Positions 24,778 to 33,165 of a stretch of 64,000 bases of DNA are shown here, piece after piece. The notes below the pieces were generated by a model. The model searched no databases. It was not told the DNA's origin and saw only the letters and a list, made by a program, of their open reading frames with translations. Each line of letters begins with the position of its first letter. The stretch's first letter is position 1. Position numbers and translations under genes: made by a program. Source of the DNA: Bifidobacterium cebidarum. Its GTDB lineage: Bacteria > Actinomycetota > Actinomycetes > Actinomycetales > Bifidobacteriaceae. Where the stretch lies: assembly GCF_009193305.1 (NCBI RefSeq), contig NZ_WBVS01000001.1, positions 248,001 through 312,000 on the forward strand, written 5' to 3'.

Positions 24778-25956
24778 ATGCCTCAGTCCACGCTTACAGT
24801 GCTTATCATCATTGCCGCGGTGCTGCTTCTTGCGGTGTTCATCGCAGCCATCGCCTTGGGTATCCGCGCCGAGCGCCGCCGCAGGCTCGCCGAAACACTG
24901 GAAAAGCGCAGGGACGACGAGGTGCAGTATGCCTTTATCATCAACCCCTCCAAGCCTCAGGCGGCCACCCAACGTCTGCATATCCAGGAGTTCTGCCGCT
25001 CCAAAGGATTGAATCGCATTCGCTTCTACGATACGCAGCTCGATAAGGACGGGCGCGCCTGCGCATTGGAGGCGCTCGAAGACGGCGCCGATGTGGTGAT
25101 CGCCGTTGGCGGTGACGGCACGGTGCGCACAGTGGCGAGCGCGGTTTCCGGAACCGGCCATGCGCTTGGCATTATCCCCATCGGCACCGGCAACTTGTTC
25201 GCCCGCAATATGGGCATTCCCGTGGACGATATCGACGCGGCGTTGACCGTAGCCACCTCCCATGGCTCTCGCCTTGTGGATATGGGCCGGCTTCGCTTGC
25301 TTGACCATCCTGAGGACGATCACGGCCATGCGTTCCTCATCATCGCCGGCATCGGCTTCGATGCGGCCATGATCGATGACACCGATCCGGCATTGAAAGC
25401 CAACATCAGCTGGCTGGCCTACTTTGTGGGCGGTATCAAGAACCTGTTCGCACCGAAGTTCCGCGGCAATCTCACCATCACCAGCGCCGATGGCTCCACC
25501 CATTCCATCAAGAACCTTGATTTTCGTACGATCATGGCCGGCAACTGCGGCCAGATCCCCGTGTTTTCGCTCATGCCCGCCGCCTCGTACGATGACGGCA
25601 TCCTTGATTTCGAAATCATCGACACCACCGGCGGCATTCTGGGTTGGGCGAACCTGTTCGGCGACGTGGTGCATCAGACCATCACCGGCAAGCCGGAGCA
25701 GAATCCGCTGTCCACCAACTCCACCGTCGAGCAGGTGCAGGGCATCACCGCGGAAATCACATTGGAGAAGCCCGCCAAAGCGCAGGTGGATGGCGATATG
25801 CTGCCGGAAACCAAACACATCCGCTTCTCCGTGGACCAACGTGCCTTGATCGTACGTGTGCCGGATACCTCCACATTGAAGACCGCGCAGGTTGCGGCGG
25901 CGAACGCCACGTCCGATTTCGCGGAGACGACGAGCATCCTGGAACCGGTGAAGTAG
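24778..25956 (+). CDS. Diacylglycerol kinase-family lipid kinase
   Basis: This 392-residue protein has an N-terminal membrane anchor (LTVLIIIAAVLLLAVFIAAIAL) and a DAGK catalytic domain. The ATP-binding signature AVGGDGTVRTVASAVSGTG (about residues 115-133) and GTGNLFARN are clear. The C-terminal half (GNCGQIPVFSLMPAASYDDG, ITLEKPAKAQVDGD) matches the YegS/BmrU group. It probably phosphorylates diacylglycerol or a related lipid for lipid recycling. ATG 24778 is preceded by AGGAA at short spacing; GTG 24709 and ATG 24718 upstream are alternatives. It is convergent with licT, with 8 bases between the stops. Confidence 0.85.
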   Translation: MPQSTLTVLIIIAAVLLLAVFIAAIALGIRAERRRRLAETLEKRRDDEVQYAFIINPSKPQAATQRLHIQEFCRSKGLNRIRFYDTQLDKDGRACALEALEDGADVVIAVGGDGTVRTVASAVSGTGHALGIIPIGTGNLFARNMGIPVDDIDAALTVATSHGSRLVDMGRLRLLDHPEDDHGHAFLIIAGIGFDAAMIDDTDPALKANISWLAYFVGGIKNLFAPKFRGNLTITSADGSTHSIKNLDFRTIMAGNCGQIPVFSLMPAASYDDGILDFEIIDTTGGILGWANLFGDVVHQTITGKPEQNPLSTNSTVEQVQGITAEITLEKPAKAQVDGDMLPETKHIRFSVDQRALIVRVPDTSTLKTAQVAAANATSDFAETTSILEPVK

Positions 25957-25964
25957 GACTCTGA

Positions 25965-26807
25965 TTATTGCCGGGCGTCGGCGGTGACTCGCGCCACATG
26001 CATGGCGAGGTAGGCCACCTCGTCTTCGCTGACGTCTGCGTCCAGGCGCAATTCCAGCAGTCCGCCAATGGTCGACGCGCAACGCAGCGCCTCGGGATAG
26101 GCTTCACGAATCGCTTTCACGATGGGAGCCGGCTCATCTACGAGCTGTTTGTTCTGATGGATGCGGATGAACAGGTAGCGCAAATGCGTGATGAAACGCC
26201 CCACGTTCACTGATTCACGGTCGAGTTTCAGCCCATATGCATGCTCGATGATGTCCAGCATCTGCTGAATCACGCCGGTCATCGTATACGTATAGGTCAG
26301 GTCTCCGGTGGCGAATCCGGCGTTCACCAGATGCATGGCAAGCGATGTCTCCTCGCCATCCGGCAACGGTTCCACAAGCTTGGCGTTGATGGCCTTGAGT
26401 AACGCATGCCCCTGTTCGTATTCCTTGGGATAGAGGTTGCTGACTTCGCCAGTCAGCGGATACTCGACTGCGATGCCGCGCTTCTGCCGCGCAATGGCAC
26501 CGGCGATATGGTCGGCAAGTGCCATCACCAGTGTGGTGCTGCCAATCTCACGCTTCCCCAGACCGGTTTCCTTCATCGCGTCGACGATGATGCGAATGAT
26601 TTCCGGGTCGATGTCCGACAACATCTGTGCCAAATGATCGGGGTCTCGGCCGTCCGCAGGCACGAAGGTGCGCACGATCTTCGATTCGTCAACCGACTGC
26701 CCCGGTTTGGCTTGGAATCCCAGACCCCTGCCGGTGAGAATCACTTCGCCGCCATTACCATCGTTGGCAAGCACGACGTTGTTGTTGAAGACCCTGAGTA
26801 TTTCCAT
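25965..26807 (-). CDS. licT: BglG/LicT-family transcriptional antiterminator
   Basis: This 280-residue protein has an N-terminal CAT RNA-binding domain (MEILRVFNNNVVLA, residues 1-55) and two PTS-regulation domains. The PRD histidines fall at 100 and 159 (PRD1) and 208 and 270 (PRD2), almost exactly as in Bacillus LicT, so phosphorylation control by HPr and the EII is expected. It binds a RAT hairpin in nascent mRNA and prevents termination. ATG 26807 follows AAGGAGG. It lies 38 bases after ptsG in the same direction. The only RAT-like sequence I find nearby is on the opposite strand, upstream of glcP. Confidence 0.9.
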   Translation of the reverse strand: MEILRVFNNNVVLANDGNGGEVILTGRGLGFQAKPGQSVDESKIVRTFVPADGRDPDHLAQMLSDIDPEIIRIIVDAMKETGLGKREIGSTTLVMALADHIAGAIARQKRGIAVEYPLTGEVSNLYPKEYEQGHALLKAINAKLVEPLPDGEETSLAMHLVNAGFATGDLTYTYTMTGVIQQMLDIIEHAYGLKLDRESVNVGRFITHLRYLFIRIHQNKQLVDEPAPIVKAIREAYPEALRCASTIGGLLELRLDADVSEDEVAYLAMHVARVTADARQ

Positions 26808-26845
26808 GACGCACCTCCTTCCCGTCATCGTTGAGCTGTCATCCA

Positions 26846-29047
26846 TTATCGTTCTACGTCGATAATAGGTACTCCGGCAGTCACCCTCCTCGATTTGTCC
26901 TGTTGCCTATCAAGCTCGATCAATGGCACTACCGAGGTCATCGTCATCGTATTGACTACGGTCACCACCACCACTGGGTTATGGCCTGCACGGACAATCG
27001 CGCCAAAGTCCACATGCAGCAGCACATCTCCGGCGGCGACGCGCTCCCCCTTCGCAGCCTGCAGAACGAATCCGTCACCACCCATATCCACGGTATCGAG
27101 ACCAACATGCACCAGTACCTCAATGCCATCGTCGGTTTTGATGCCGAACGCATGACCGGTTTTAGCCACCATTTTTATCATGCCGCTCACCGGCGCATGC
27201 ACCGCTGCGACACCCGCTGAACCATCAGGCACGATACCCACGCCCTCGCCAAGCGCCTTGGACGCGAATACCGGGTCGCCGATTGACCCCAAACCGACCA
27301 CTGCGCCTGCAATTGGAGCGAAGACAGCATTGGGCGATTCGGCATGCCAACGATGCTGCACAGGAGCGGCGGAATCCTCGACCGGTGAATCATCGGCATC
27401 AGTGATTACGGCAGAGGACTTCTCAGACACCGACTTTGCCGAGGAGACGCTTTCGCGAGTGCTTTGCGGCATACGGTAATCGAATATCACCGTCAACATC
27501 ATGGCAACAGCAAATGCAATGGCGATGGAAAGCGCATATACCCATGCACGATCGAACACTGGAATGGTCAAGAGCGAGGAAAAAGCGAACGCCGTAGTCG
27601 TTACTCCGTGAATTGTCTGCCCTGAGGGCAGCACTGAGGGGAACGCCCAACTGAGCATCGCGCTAGAGAGGCCTCCGGCTGCACAGCCGGCGAGCAACCA
27701 CCGGTACGTACGGCGATGCTGTAGATGAATACCGTACAAACTGAGCTCCGAAACACCACCGAGCAAACCAGCGAGCAGTGCACTGAGCGAAGTCTGGCGC
27801 ATAACGGCATCATGTTCACGAATAGACAGCATGAGCACGCCTGCGGTCACACCAAAGCAAGCAAAATTCCAAACGCCCATAGGGCCTTGTACAAAGTCAT
27901 ATCCCAGCGTCTGAATGTTCATCAGCATCAGAGCATTCAACGGCCAATGCAGTCCGAGTGGCACCAAGAACGGGTAGAGCATAGGAATCAAGAGCGCGAA
28001 CAGGAACGGCACATGCGTGTTCAACCATGCAGTGCCCGCACTTAGTTCATCGCCGAGCCATACGCCAAGCGGACCGATGAACAGTACGGAAAGCAGATAG
28101 ACCACCACGAGCGAGCAGAACGGCACGAACACCAGTTGCACGCTGTCTGGAATCACGTGTTTCAGCCCGTGGTAGACCACGGCCAGCAGCACGACCATGA
28201 GCAGCGGCACAAATATGTTGCCACTGTAATCATTGATAGGCATGGTGATGCCGAATACATCGATGCCGCCGTTCAATCCTGCAAGTTGGGGAGCCAACAG
28301 CGCCGACATAATCGCGCCGCCAAGCCAGGGGTCGACGTTGAGCTTGCGGGCAGCATTGACGGCAATCATGATGGGCAGCATCACGAACATGACTTCCCAG
28401 ATGGCCTTCAATGCCCGCCAACCGTCAGTAGTGTTGCCATCCGGGGTGAGTCCTAGCGCCACAGCCACGTTGGCGAGCGCAATAATCATTGATGCGCCAA
28501 GCAGCACGCCGAGCAATGGGCGGAAGGCATCGGAAACGTAGTCAAGGATGGCGCTTGCCCATGCTCGCGGCGTGCGAGGCAACGACGCACGAGACATGAA
28601 TGATTGTGGGGCCTCGCGACGTGCTGCACCAGAATCTGCAGGAGCGATAGGGTCTACGGACTCCATGGATTTTTCGGATACATCGGATGCGCCAATTACC
28701 TCTGACGAGGCCGCATTCATCATGCTTATCATGCGCTCATATACCGAGGCCACAGCACCGCCGATGATGATTTGGCAGCGCCCGCCAGCGCGCGGGAATG
28801 CGCCGAGCACACCCGGGATGGCTTCAATCCGGTTCAGATTGGCTTTACGCTCGTCGGAAAGCGTGACGTGCAATCGGGTGGCGCAGTGGGTGAGTTCAAG
28901 AATATTGCTTGTGCCGCCGAGGGCTTCGAGAATCTGTTGAGCCATCGATGATGCGGAAGCGGCGGGCACGGAAGCGGTCGCGGCGGAATCCATAGTCGGC
29001 GTATCCTGCGTTCGCGCAGATGGTACTGATGCTTTCGATGCCGCCAC
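26846..29047 (-). CDS. ptsG: PTS permease EIIBCA, beta-glucoside/glucose type
   Basis: This 733-residue phosphotransferase permease has its domains in the order IIB, IIC, IIA, the order of beta-glucoside permeases. After a 35-residue Ala/Ser-rich extension, IIB carries C55 in LTHCATRLHV. IIC spans about residues 140-530 with about ten membrane segments. IIA carries H647 in VLVHVGLDTV, with the upstream VHAPVSG motif. It imports and phosphorylates glucose or a beta-glucoside; homologues in B. longum are annotated as glucose-specific. GTG 29047 follows AAGGGAG. It forms an operon with licT and is divergent from glcP. Confidence 0.9.
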   Translation of the reverse strand: MAASKASVPSARTQDTPTMDSAATASVPAASASSMAQQILEALGGTSNILELTHCATRLHVTLSDERKANLNRIEAIPGVLGAFPRAGGRCQIIIGGAVASVYERMISMMNAASSEVIGASDVSEKSMESVDPIAPADSGAARREAPQSFMSRASLPRTPRAWASAILDYVSDAFRPLLGVLLGASMIIALANVAVALGLTPDGNTTDGWRALKAIWEVMFVMLPIMIAVNAARKLNVDPWLGGAIMSALLAPQLAGLNGGIDVFGITMPINDYSGNIFVPLLMVVLLAVVYHGLKHVIPDSVQLVFVPFCSLVVVYLLSVLFIGPLGVWLGDELSAGTAWLNTHVPFLFALLIPMLYPFLVPLGLHWPLNALMLMNIQTLGYDFVQGPMGVWNFACFGVTAGVLMLSIREHDAVMRQTSLSALLAGLLGGVSELSLYGIHLQHRRTYRWLLAGCAAGGLSSAMLSWAFPSVLPSGQTIHGVTTTAFAFSSLLTIPVFDRAWVYALSIAIAFAVAMMLTVIFDYRMPQSTRESVSSAKSVSEKSSAVITDADDSPVEDSAAPVQHRWHAESPNAVFAPIAGAVVGLGSIGDPVFASKALGEGVGIVPDGSAGVAAVHAPVSGMIKMVAKTGHAFGIKTDDGIEVLVHVGLDTVDMGGDGFVLQAAKGERVAAGDVLLHVDFGAIVRAGHNPVVVVTVVNTMTMTSVVPLIELDRQQDKSRRVTAGVPIIDVER

Positions 29048-29155
29048 CGTTTACTCCCTTCACCCTACATCCCCGCCATTGTCTCGCATCAAGTCCAGCT
29101 TTGTCCATCGAACATCAGCAATCCACTCCGATTGCCCGGTAAGACCTACCTCAAC

Positions 29156-29167
29156 GCAAACGATTGC
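29156..29167. promoter_or_regulatory. LacI-type palindrome between ptsG and glcP
   Basis: GCAAACGATTGC fits the GCAA-N-CG-N-TTGC operator form of LacI-family regulators. It sits between the divergent ptsG and glcP genes and about 70 bases before the RAT. Confidence 0.5.
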
Positions 29168-29237
29168 AATAATCTATTGCTCTTCGGAGTGTCGCGCACA
29201 AAAAAGTCGTATTCTTTTCTTCACACGTTGCGTAGCA

Positions 29238-29266
29238 GGGTTGTTACTTGGAAACGAGGCAAGACC
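29238..29266 (+). ncRNA. RAT (LicT/BglG-type ribonucleic antiterminator) in the glcP leader
   Basis: The sequence GGGTTGTTACTTG-GAAA-CGAGGCAAGACC matches the RAT pattern of LicT targets (GG-N-TTGTTACT, loop, AGGCAA-N-ACC), with a GAAA tetraloop and two asymmetric internal loops. Its last bases AAGACC are also the first bases of the terminator stem at 29261-29281, so RAT and terminator are mutually exclusive. Confidence 0.8.
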
Positions 29267-29350
29267 TGGAGCGATGTGGAATTGGTATATCCGTAAGCGA
29301 TAATCAGTGTATCGGATATGCGTGTTCCACATTGTTCCAGGTCTTTTTTG
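29261..29350 (+). terminator. Conditional terminator in the glcP leader
   Basis: AAGACCTGGA-N3-ATGTGGAA (29261-29281) pairs with TTCCACAT-N3-TCCAGGTCTT (29325-29345), followed by TTTTGTTTT. The loop holds a smaller ATATCCG/CGGATAT hairpin. Premature termination here would silence glcP unless the RAT folds. Confidence 0.8.
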
Positions 29351-29440
29351 TTTTCAGGTGGCACAACGAGGTACTGCCTGCACGCGGCACATGGGGTGCA
29401 CCGAATGCACTCCGTCAATGGCGATGAAAGGAACATGGCA

Positions 29441-30946
29441 ATGACGACGGCAAACACTGCAGCCGCATCCACGAATGTGGCGACGGACGCCACCGAAGCG
29501 CTCGAGAACAGCGCCAGCGCAATGGCAAACATTGCAACCAACACAATCGAAACCATCGAAGCGGCGGAATCCCGTAGATTCTCCTCTCGTTTCCCGCTCA
29601 ACAGCTCGTTCATCTTCACGTTCGGCGCCCTCGGCGGCATGCTGTTCGGCTTTGACACCGGCATCATCTCCGGCGCATCCCCGCTCATCGAATCCGACTT
29701 CGGCCTGAGCGTCTCCCAGACCGGCTTCATCACCTCCTCGGTGCTTATCGGCTCCTGCGCCGGCGCATTGTCCATTGGCGCCCTGTCCGACAAGTTCGGC
29801 CGTAAGAAGCTGCTCATCGTCTCCGCCATCCTGTTCCTTATCGGCTCTGGCATGTGTGCCACCGCCACTGGCTTCCTGATGATGGTCGCAGCCCGCATCA
29901 TTCTGGGTCTTGCCGTGGGCGCCGCCTCCGCCTTGACCCCGGCCTACCTTGCCGAACTCGCCCCGAAGGAGCGCCGTGGTTCCCTCTCCACGCTGTTCCA
30001 GCTCATGATCACGTTCGGCATCCTGCTGGCCTATGCCTCCAACCTCGGCTTCCTCGGCCACAATCTGCTGGGCGCCCGCGATTGGCGTTGGATGCTTGGC
30101 TCCGCTCTGGTTCCGGCCGCGCTACTGCTGATTGGCGGCATCATGTTGCCGGAATCCCCGCGCTACCTGGTGAACAAAGGTGACGAGCGTAACGCATTCA
30201 AGGTGCTGACCCTGATTCGCAAGGACGTCGACCAGGCCCAGGTGCAGCTGGAGCTTGACGAGATCAAGGCCGTGGCCGCCCAAGACACCAAGGGTGGTGT
30301 GCGCGAGCTGTTCCGCATCGCTCGCCCGGCGCTCGTCGCCGCCATCGGCATCATGCTCTTCCAGCAGCTCGTCGGCATCAACTCCGTGATCTACTTCCTG
30401 CCTCAGGTGTTCATCAAGGGCTTCGGCTTCCCCGAAGCGGATGCCATCTGGGTTTCTGTAGGCATCGGCGTGGTGAACTTCGTCTCCACCATCGTGGCCA
30501 CGATGATCATGGACAAGTTCCCGCGCAAGGGCATGTTGATCTTCGGCTCCATCGTGATGACCGTCTCCCTGGCCATTCTCGCCGTGATGAACTTCGTGGG
30601 CGACGTCGCCGTGCTCGCAGTGCCGACCATGATCCTCATCGCCTTCTACATCCTCGGCTTCGCTGTCTCCTGGGGCCCGATCGCCTGGGTGCTGATCGGT
30701 GAGATCTTCCCGCTGTCCGTGCGCGGCATCGGCTCCTCCTTCGGCTCCGCCGCCAACTGGCTGGGCAACTTCATCGTCTCCCAGTTCTTCCTGGTGCTGC
30801 TCGACGCGTTCGGCAACAATGTGGGTGGTCCGTTCGCCATCTTCGGTGTGTTCGCAGCCCTGTCCATCCCATTCGTGCTGCGATTTGTGCCCGAGACCAA
30901 GGGCAAGTCGCTGGAGGAGATCGAGCAGGAGATTTCCCGTCACTGA
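29441..30946 (+). CDS. glcP: MFS sugar/proton symporter, glucose transporter GlcP
   Basis: This 501-residue sugar porter has about 45 soluble residues, then 12 membrane segments with signature motifs FGFDTGIISGA, GALSDKFGRKK (loop 2-3), PAYLAELAPKERRG, PESPRYLVNKG, FQQLVGINSVIYF and FVPETKGKSLEEIE. The order and identity fit the GLUT/XylE-like GlcP described in B. longum as a glucose symporter. AAAGGA (29427-29432) is 8 bases from ATG 29441 and only 2 from ATG 29435, so I chose the former. The 5' leader carries the RAT and terminator, and a terminator follows the gene. Confidence 0.88.
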   Translation: MTTANTAAASTNVATDATEALENSASAMANIATNTIETIEAAESRRFSSRFPLNSSFIFTFGALGGMLFGFDTGIISGASPLIESDFGLSVSQTGFITSSVLIGSCAGALSIGALSDKFGRKKLLIVSAILFLIGSGMCATATGFLMMVAARIILGLAVGAASALTPAYLAELAPKERRGSLSTLFQLMITFGILLAYASNLGFLGHNLLGARDWRWMLGSALVPAALLLIGGIMLPESPRYLVNKGDERNAFKVLTLIRKDVDQAQVQLELDEIKAVAAQDTKGGVRELFRIARPALVAAIGIMLFQQLVGINSVIYFLPQVFIKGFGFPEADAIWVSVGIGVVNFVSTIVATMIMDKFPRKGMLIFGSIVMTVSLAILAVMNFVGDVAVLAVPTMILIAFYILGFAVSWGPIAWVLIGEIFPLSVRGIGSSFGSAANWLGNFIVSQFFLVLLDAFGNNVGGPFAIFGVFAALSIPFVLRFVPETKGKSLEEIEQEISRH

Positions 30947-30966
30947 TTCCCAAGCACCATTGACCG

Positions 30967-31021
30967 ATGGCCGGTATCGACCCGATTATTCCGGGATACG
31001 ATACCGGCCATTACCGTTTTG
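30967..31021 (+). terminator. Terminator after glcP
   Basis: A 13-bp perfect stem ATGGCCGGTATCG/CGATACCGGCCAT (30967-30979 with 30999-31011) is followed by TACCGTTTT. Confidence 0.7.
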
Positions 31022-31154
31022 CCATGGTTTGCATGGCCTTTGAGCGCCTCTTTACCGCGTGTTGCCGCCTCTTTTTTCACCATTCGCACAAAAGTTGACA
31101 ACTCTTAACATAACTGCGTCCAAAACGTTGAAATCCGTGGCACAATAGGGAAGC

Positions 31155-32831
31155 ATGGTAGCAAAAAATGCGGGCTTACCCGCCACCCCAGCAGATCTGA
31201 TCAACGTCGATGAGGTCATCGGCAAGTACTATGACCTTGTCCCCGATCCGTCCGTTCCCGAGCAGCGTGTCATCTTCGGCACCTCCGGCCACCGTGGATC
31301 GTCCCTGAAGACCTCGTTCAACGAGGCTCATATCATCGCCATCTCCCAGGCCATTGCCGAATACCGTAAGCAGGCTGGCGTCACCGGCCCGCTGTACCTC
31401 GGTTCCGACACCCACGCGCTCTCCGGTCCGGCCAAGAAGACCGCCATCGAGGTGCTTGTGGCCAACGGCGTGCACGTGCGCATCGATTCCCGCGATGACT
31501 TCGTGCCCACCCCGGTGGTCTCCCAGGCCATCCTGACTCACAACCGTGCGGCCGATGGCACCCAGCGTTTCGAGGGCGAGGGCCTTGCCGATGGTATCGT
31601 CGTCACCCCGTCCCACAACCCGCCTACCGACGGTGGCTTCAAGTATGACCCCGTCACCGGCGGCCCGGCTCCTGCCGAAACCACCAACGCCATCGCCGCT
31701 CGCGCCAACGAGCTGCTCGGCGACTACAAGAACATCAAGCGCGTGCCCTACGAGGAGGCCATCAAGTCCGAGTACGTCGAGGGCTTCGACTTCCGCGAGC
31801 ACTACGTAGATGATCTGAAGAACGTCATCGACTTCGATGTGATTCGTTCCTCCGGCGTGCGTCTCGGCATCGACCCGCTCGGCGGCGCTTCCGTGAACTA
31901 CTGGCCGCTGATCAACGAGAAGTACGGCCTGAACATCGGCGTCGTGCGTCCTGAAGTCGATCCGACCTGGCGCTTCATGACCATCGACCACGACGGCAAG
32001 ATCCGCATGGATCCGTCTTCCCCGTACGCCATGAAGGGCTTGGTTGACGAGCTCAACGCCGGCGCTTGGGACAAGTACGATCTGGTCGGCGGCACCGACC
32101 CGGACGCCGATCGTCACGGCATCGTCTGCCCGAACTGGGGCGTGATGAACCCGAATCACTACATCGCCGTGGTTGTGGAGTACCTGTTCGGCGGCAACCG
32201 CCCGGATTGGCCTGCGGGCGCCGGCATCGGCAAGACGCTGGTCTCCTCCTCCCTGATCGACCGCGTGGCCGCCTCCATCAACGCCAAGCTGGTCGAGGTC
32301 CCGGTCGGCTTCAAGTGGTTCGTCGATCCGCTGTTCACCGGCGAGGTCGCCTTCGGCGGCGAGGAAAGCTCCGGCATGAGCTTCCTGCGCCGCGACGGCC
32401 GTGTGTGGACCACCGATAAGGACGGCCTGATCCCCGACCTGCTGGCCGCTGAGATCACCGCCAAGACCGGCAAGAACCCGGCCGAACTGCACAAGGATCA
32501 GGTTGCTCGCTTCGGCGAGTCCTGGTACAAGCGCGTCGACACCCCAACCACCCTTGAGCAGAAGCAGAAGTTCGCCAAGCTCACCGGCGACGACGTGACC
32601 GCCACCCAGCTTGCCGGCGAAGACATCACCGCCAAGCTCACCGAGGCTCCGGGCAACCACGCCAAGATCGGCGGCCTGAAGGTCACCACCAAGGACAACT
32701 GGTTCGCAGCCCGTCCTTCCGGCACCGAGAACATCTACAAGGTGTACGCCGAATCCTTCGAGAGCCCCGAGGCCCTCGACAAGGTGCTCGACGAAGCCAA
32801 GCTCGTGGTCGACAAGGCTCTGAGCGAGTGA
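31155..32831 (+). CDS. pgm: Phosphoglucomutase (alpha-D-glucose specific)
   Basis: This 558-residue enzyme interconverts glucose-1- and glucose-6-phosphate, linking imported glucose and galactose-derived sugars to the bifid shunt. The phosphoserine is S153 in TPSHNPP, the metal loop is GTDPDADRHG, the sugar-binding loop GEESSG and the phosphate loop RPSGTEN. Length fits the bacterial Pgm subclass. It follows glcP in the same direction but has its own terminator-separated unit. The ribosome-binding site GGGAAG before ATG 31155 is close and weak. Confidence 0.95.
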   Translation: MVAKNAGLPATPADLINVDEVIGKYYDLVPDPSVPEQRVIFGTSGHRGSSLKTSFNEAHIIAISQAIAEYRKQAGVTGPLYLGSDTHALSGPAKKTAIEVLVANGVHVRIDSRDDFVPTPVVSQAILTHNRAADGTQRFEGEGLADGIVVTPSHNPPTDGGFKYDPVTGGPAPAETTNAIAARANELLGDYKNIKRVPYEEAIKSEYVEGFDFREHYVDDLKNVIDFDVIRSSGVRLGIDPLGGASVNYWPLINEKYGLNIGVVRPEVDPTWRFMTIDHDGKIRMDPSSPYAMKGLVDELNAGAWDKYDLVGGTDPDADRHGIVCPNWGVMNPNHYIAVVVEYLFGGNRPDWPAGAGIGKTLVSSSLIDRVAASINAKLVEVPVGFKWFVDPLFTGEVAFGGEESSGMSFLRRDGRVWTTDKDGLIPDLLAAEITAKTGKNPAELHKDQVARFGESWYKRVDTPTTLEQKQKFAKLTGDDVTATQLAGEDITAKLTEAPGNHAKIGGLKVTTKDNWFAARPSGTENIYKVYAESFESPEALDKVLDEAKLVVDKALSE

Positions 32832-32855
32832 TTTCTCGCTGAATCCTGATAGCGC

Positions 32856-32896
32856 AAAGGGCGTTTGGACTGTGTCTTACTGTCCAAACGCCCTTT
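32856..32896 (+). terminator. Terminator after pgm
   Basis: A 15-bp stem AAAGGGCGTTTGGAC/GTCCAAACGCCCTTT with an 11-base loop; works in either direction. Confidence 0.8.
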
Positions 32897-32952
32897 ATGT
32901 ATGCGCGTCATCATACGGATGTGGCACAAAATAGCAATCAATGACCTAAACC

Positions 32953-33024
32953 AATGTCGTGCCACGGTTTCTTGCCACAACCGCACGATAAATCATTATT
33001 GCCATATCGTGGCAAGCAAAACCG
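32953..33024. repeat. Left copy of a repeat flanking the DUF559-type gene
   Basis: The 32-base core (32953-32984) matches the copy at 34357-34388 in 29 of 32 positions. It holds TTGCCAC (32972-32978), with inverse GTGGCAA 30 bases on (33009-33015). Confidence 0.75.
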
Positions 33025-33165
33025 CCATTCCTTCGTCGGGACGTTCAAGATGGCTTGGTACAATCGGCCGATTCCCTCCGTTTTGGCGAATCATGCCACT
33101 CGGGTCCACCCACGATTGGAGGCAAAACGAACTCCCGCCGACCAATCAAACACAATCAGCCGGAG
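33025..33165. other. Non-coding stretch between the left repeat and the DUF559-type gene
   Basis: I see no gene or clear signal in these bases. Confidence 0.5.

Noticed and set aside
24763..26082. A 439-codon open frame opposite the lipid kinase gene
   Set aside because: Runs through two convergent gene ends and has Arg/His/Gly-rich shadow composition.
29048..29237. A RAT for ptsG on the minus strand
   Set aside because: I read the ptsG leader for the GG-N-TTGTTACT and AGGCAA-N-ACC halves and found only partial fragments; no terminator is present either.
31094..31150. A promoter TTGACA upstream of pgm
   Set aside because: TTGACA is present, but no -10 lies 16-18 bases downstream; support is too weak to list.
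31176..32660. A 494-codon open frame opposite pgm
   Set aside because: Antisense shadow of pgm; no start signal or family match.
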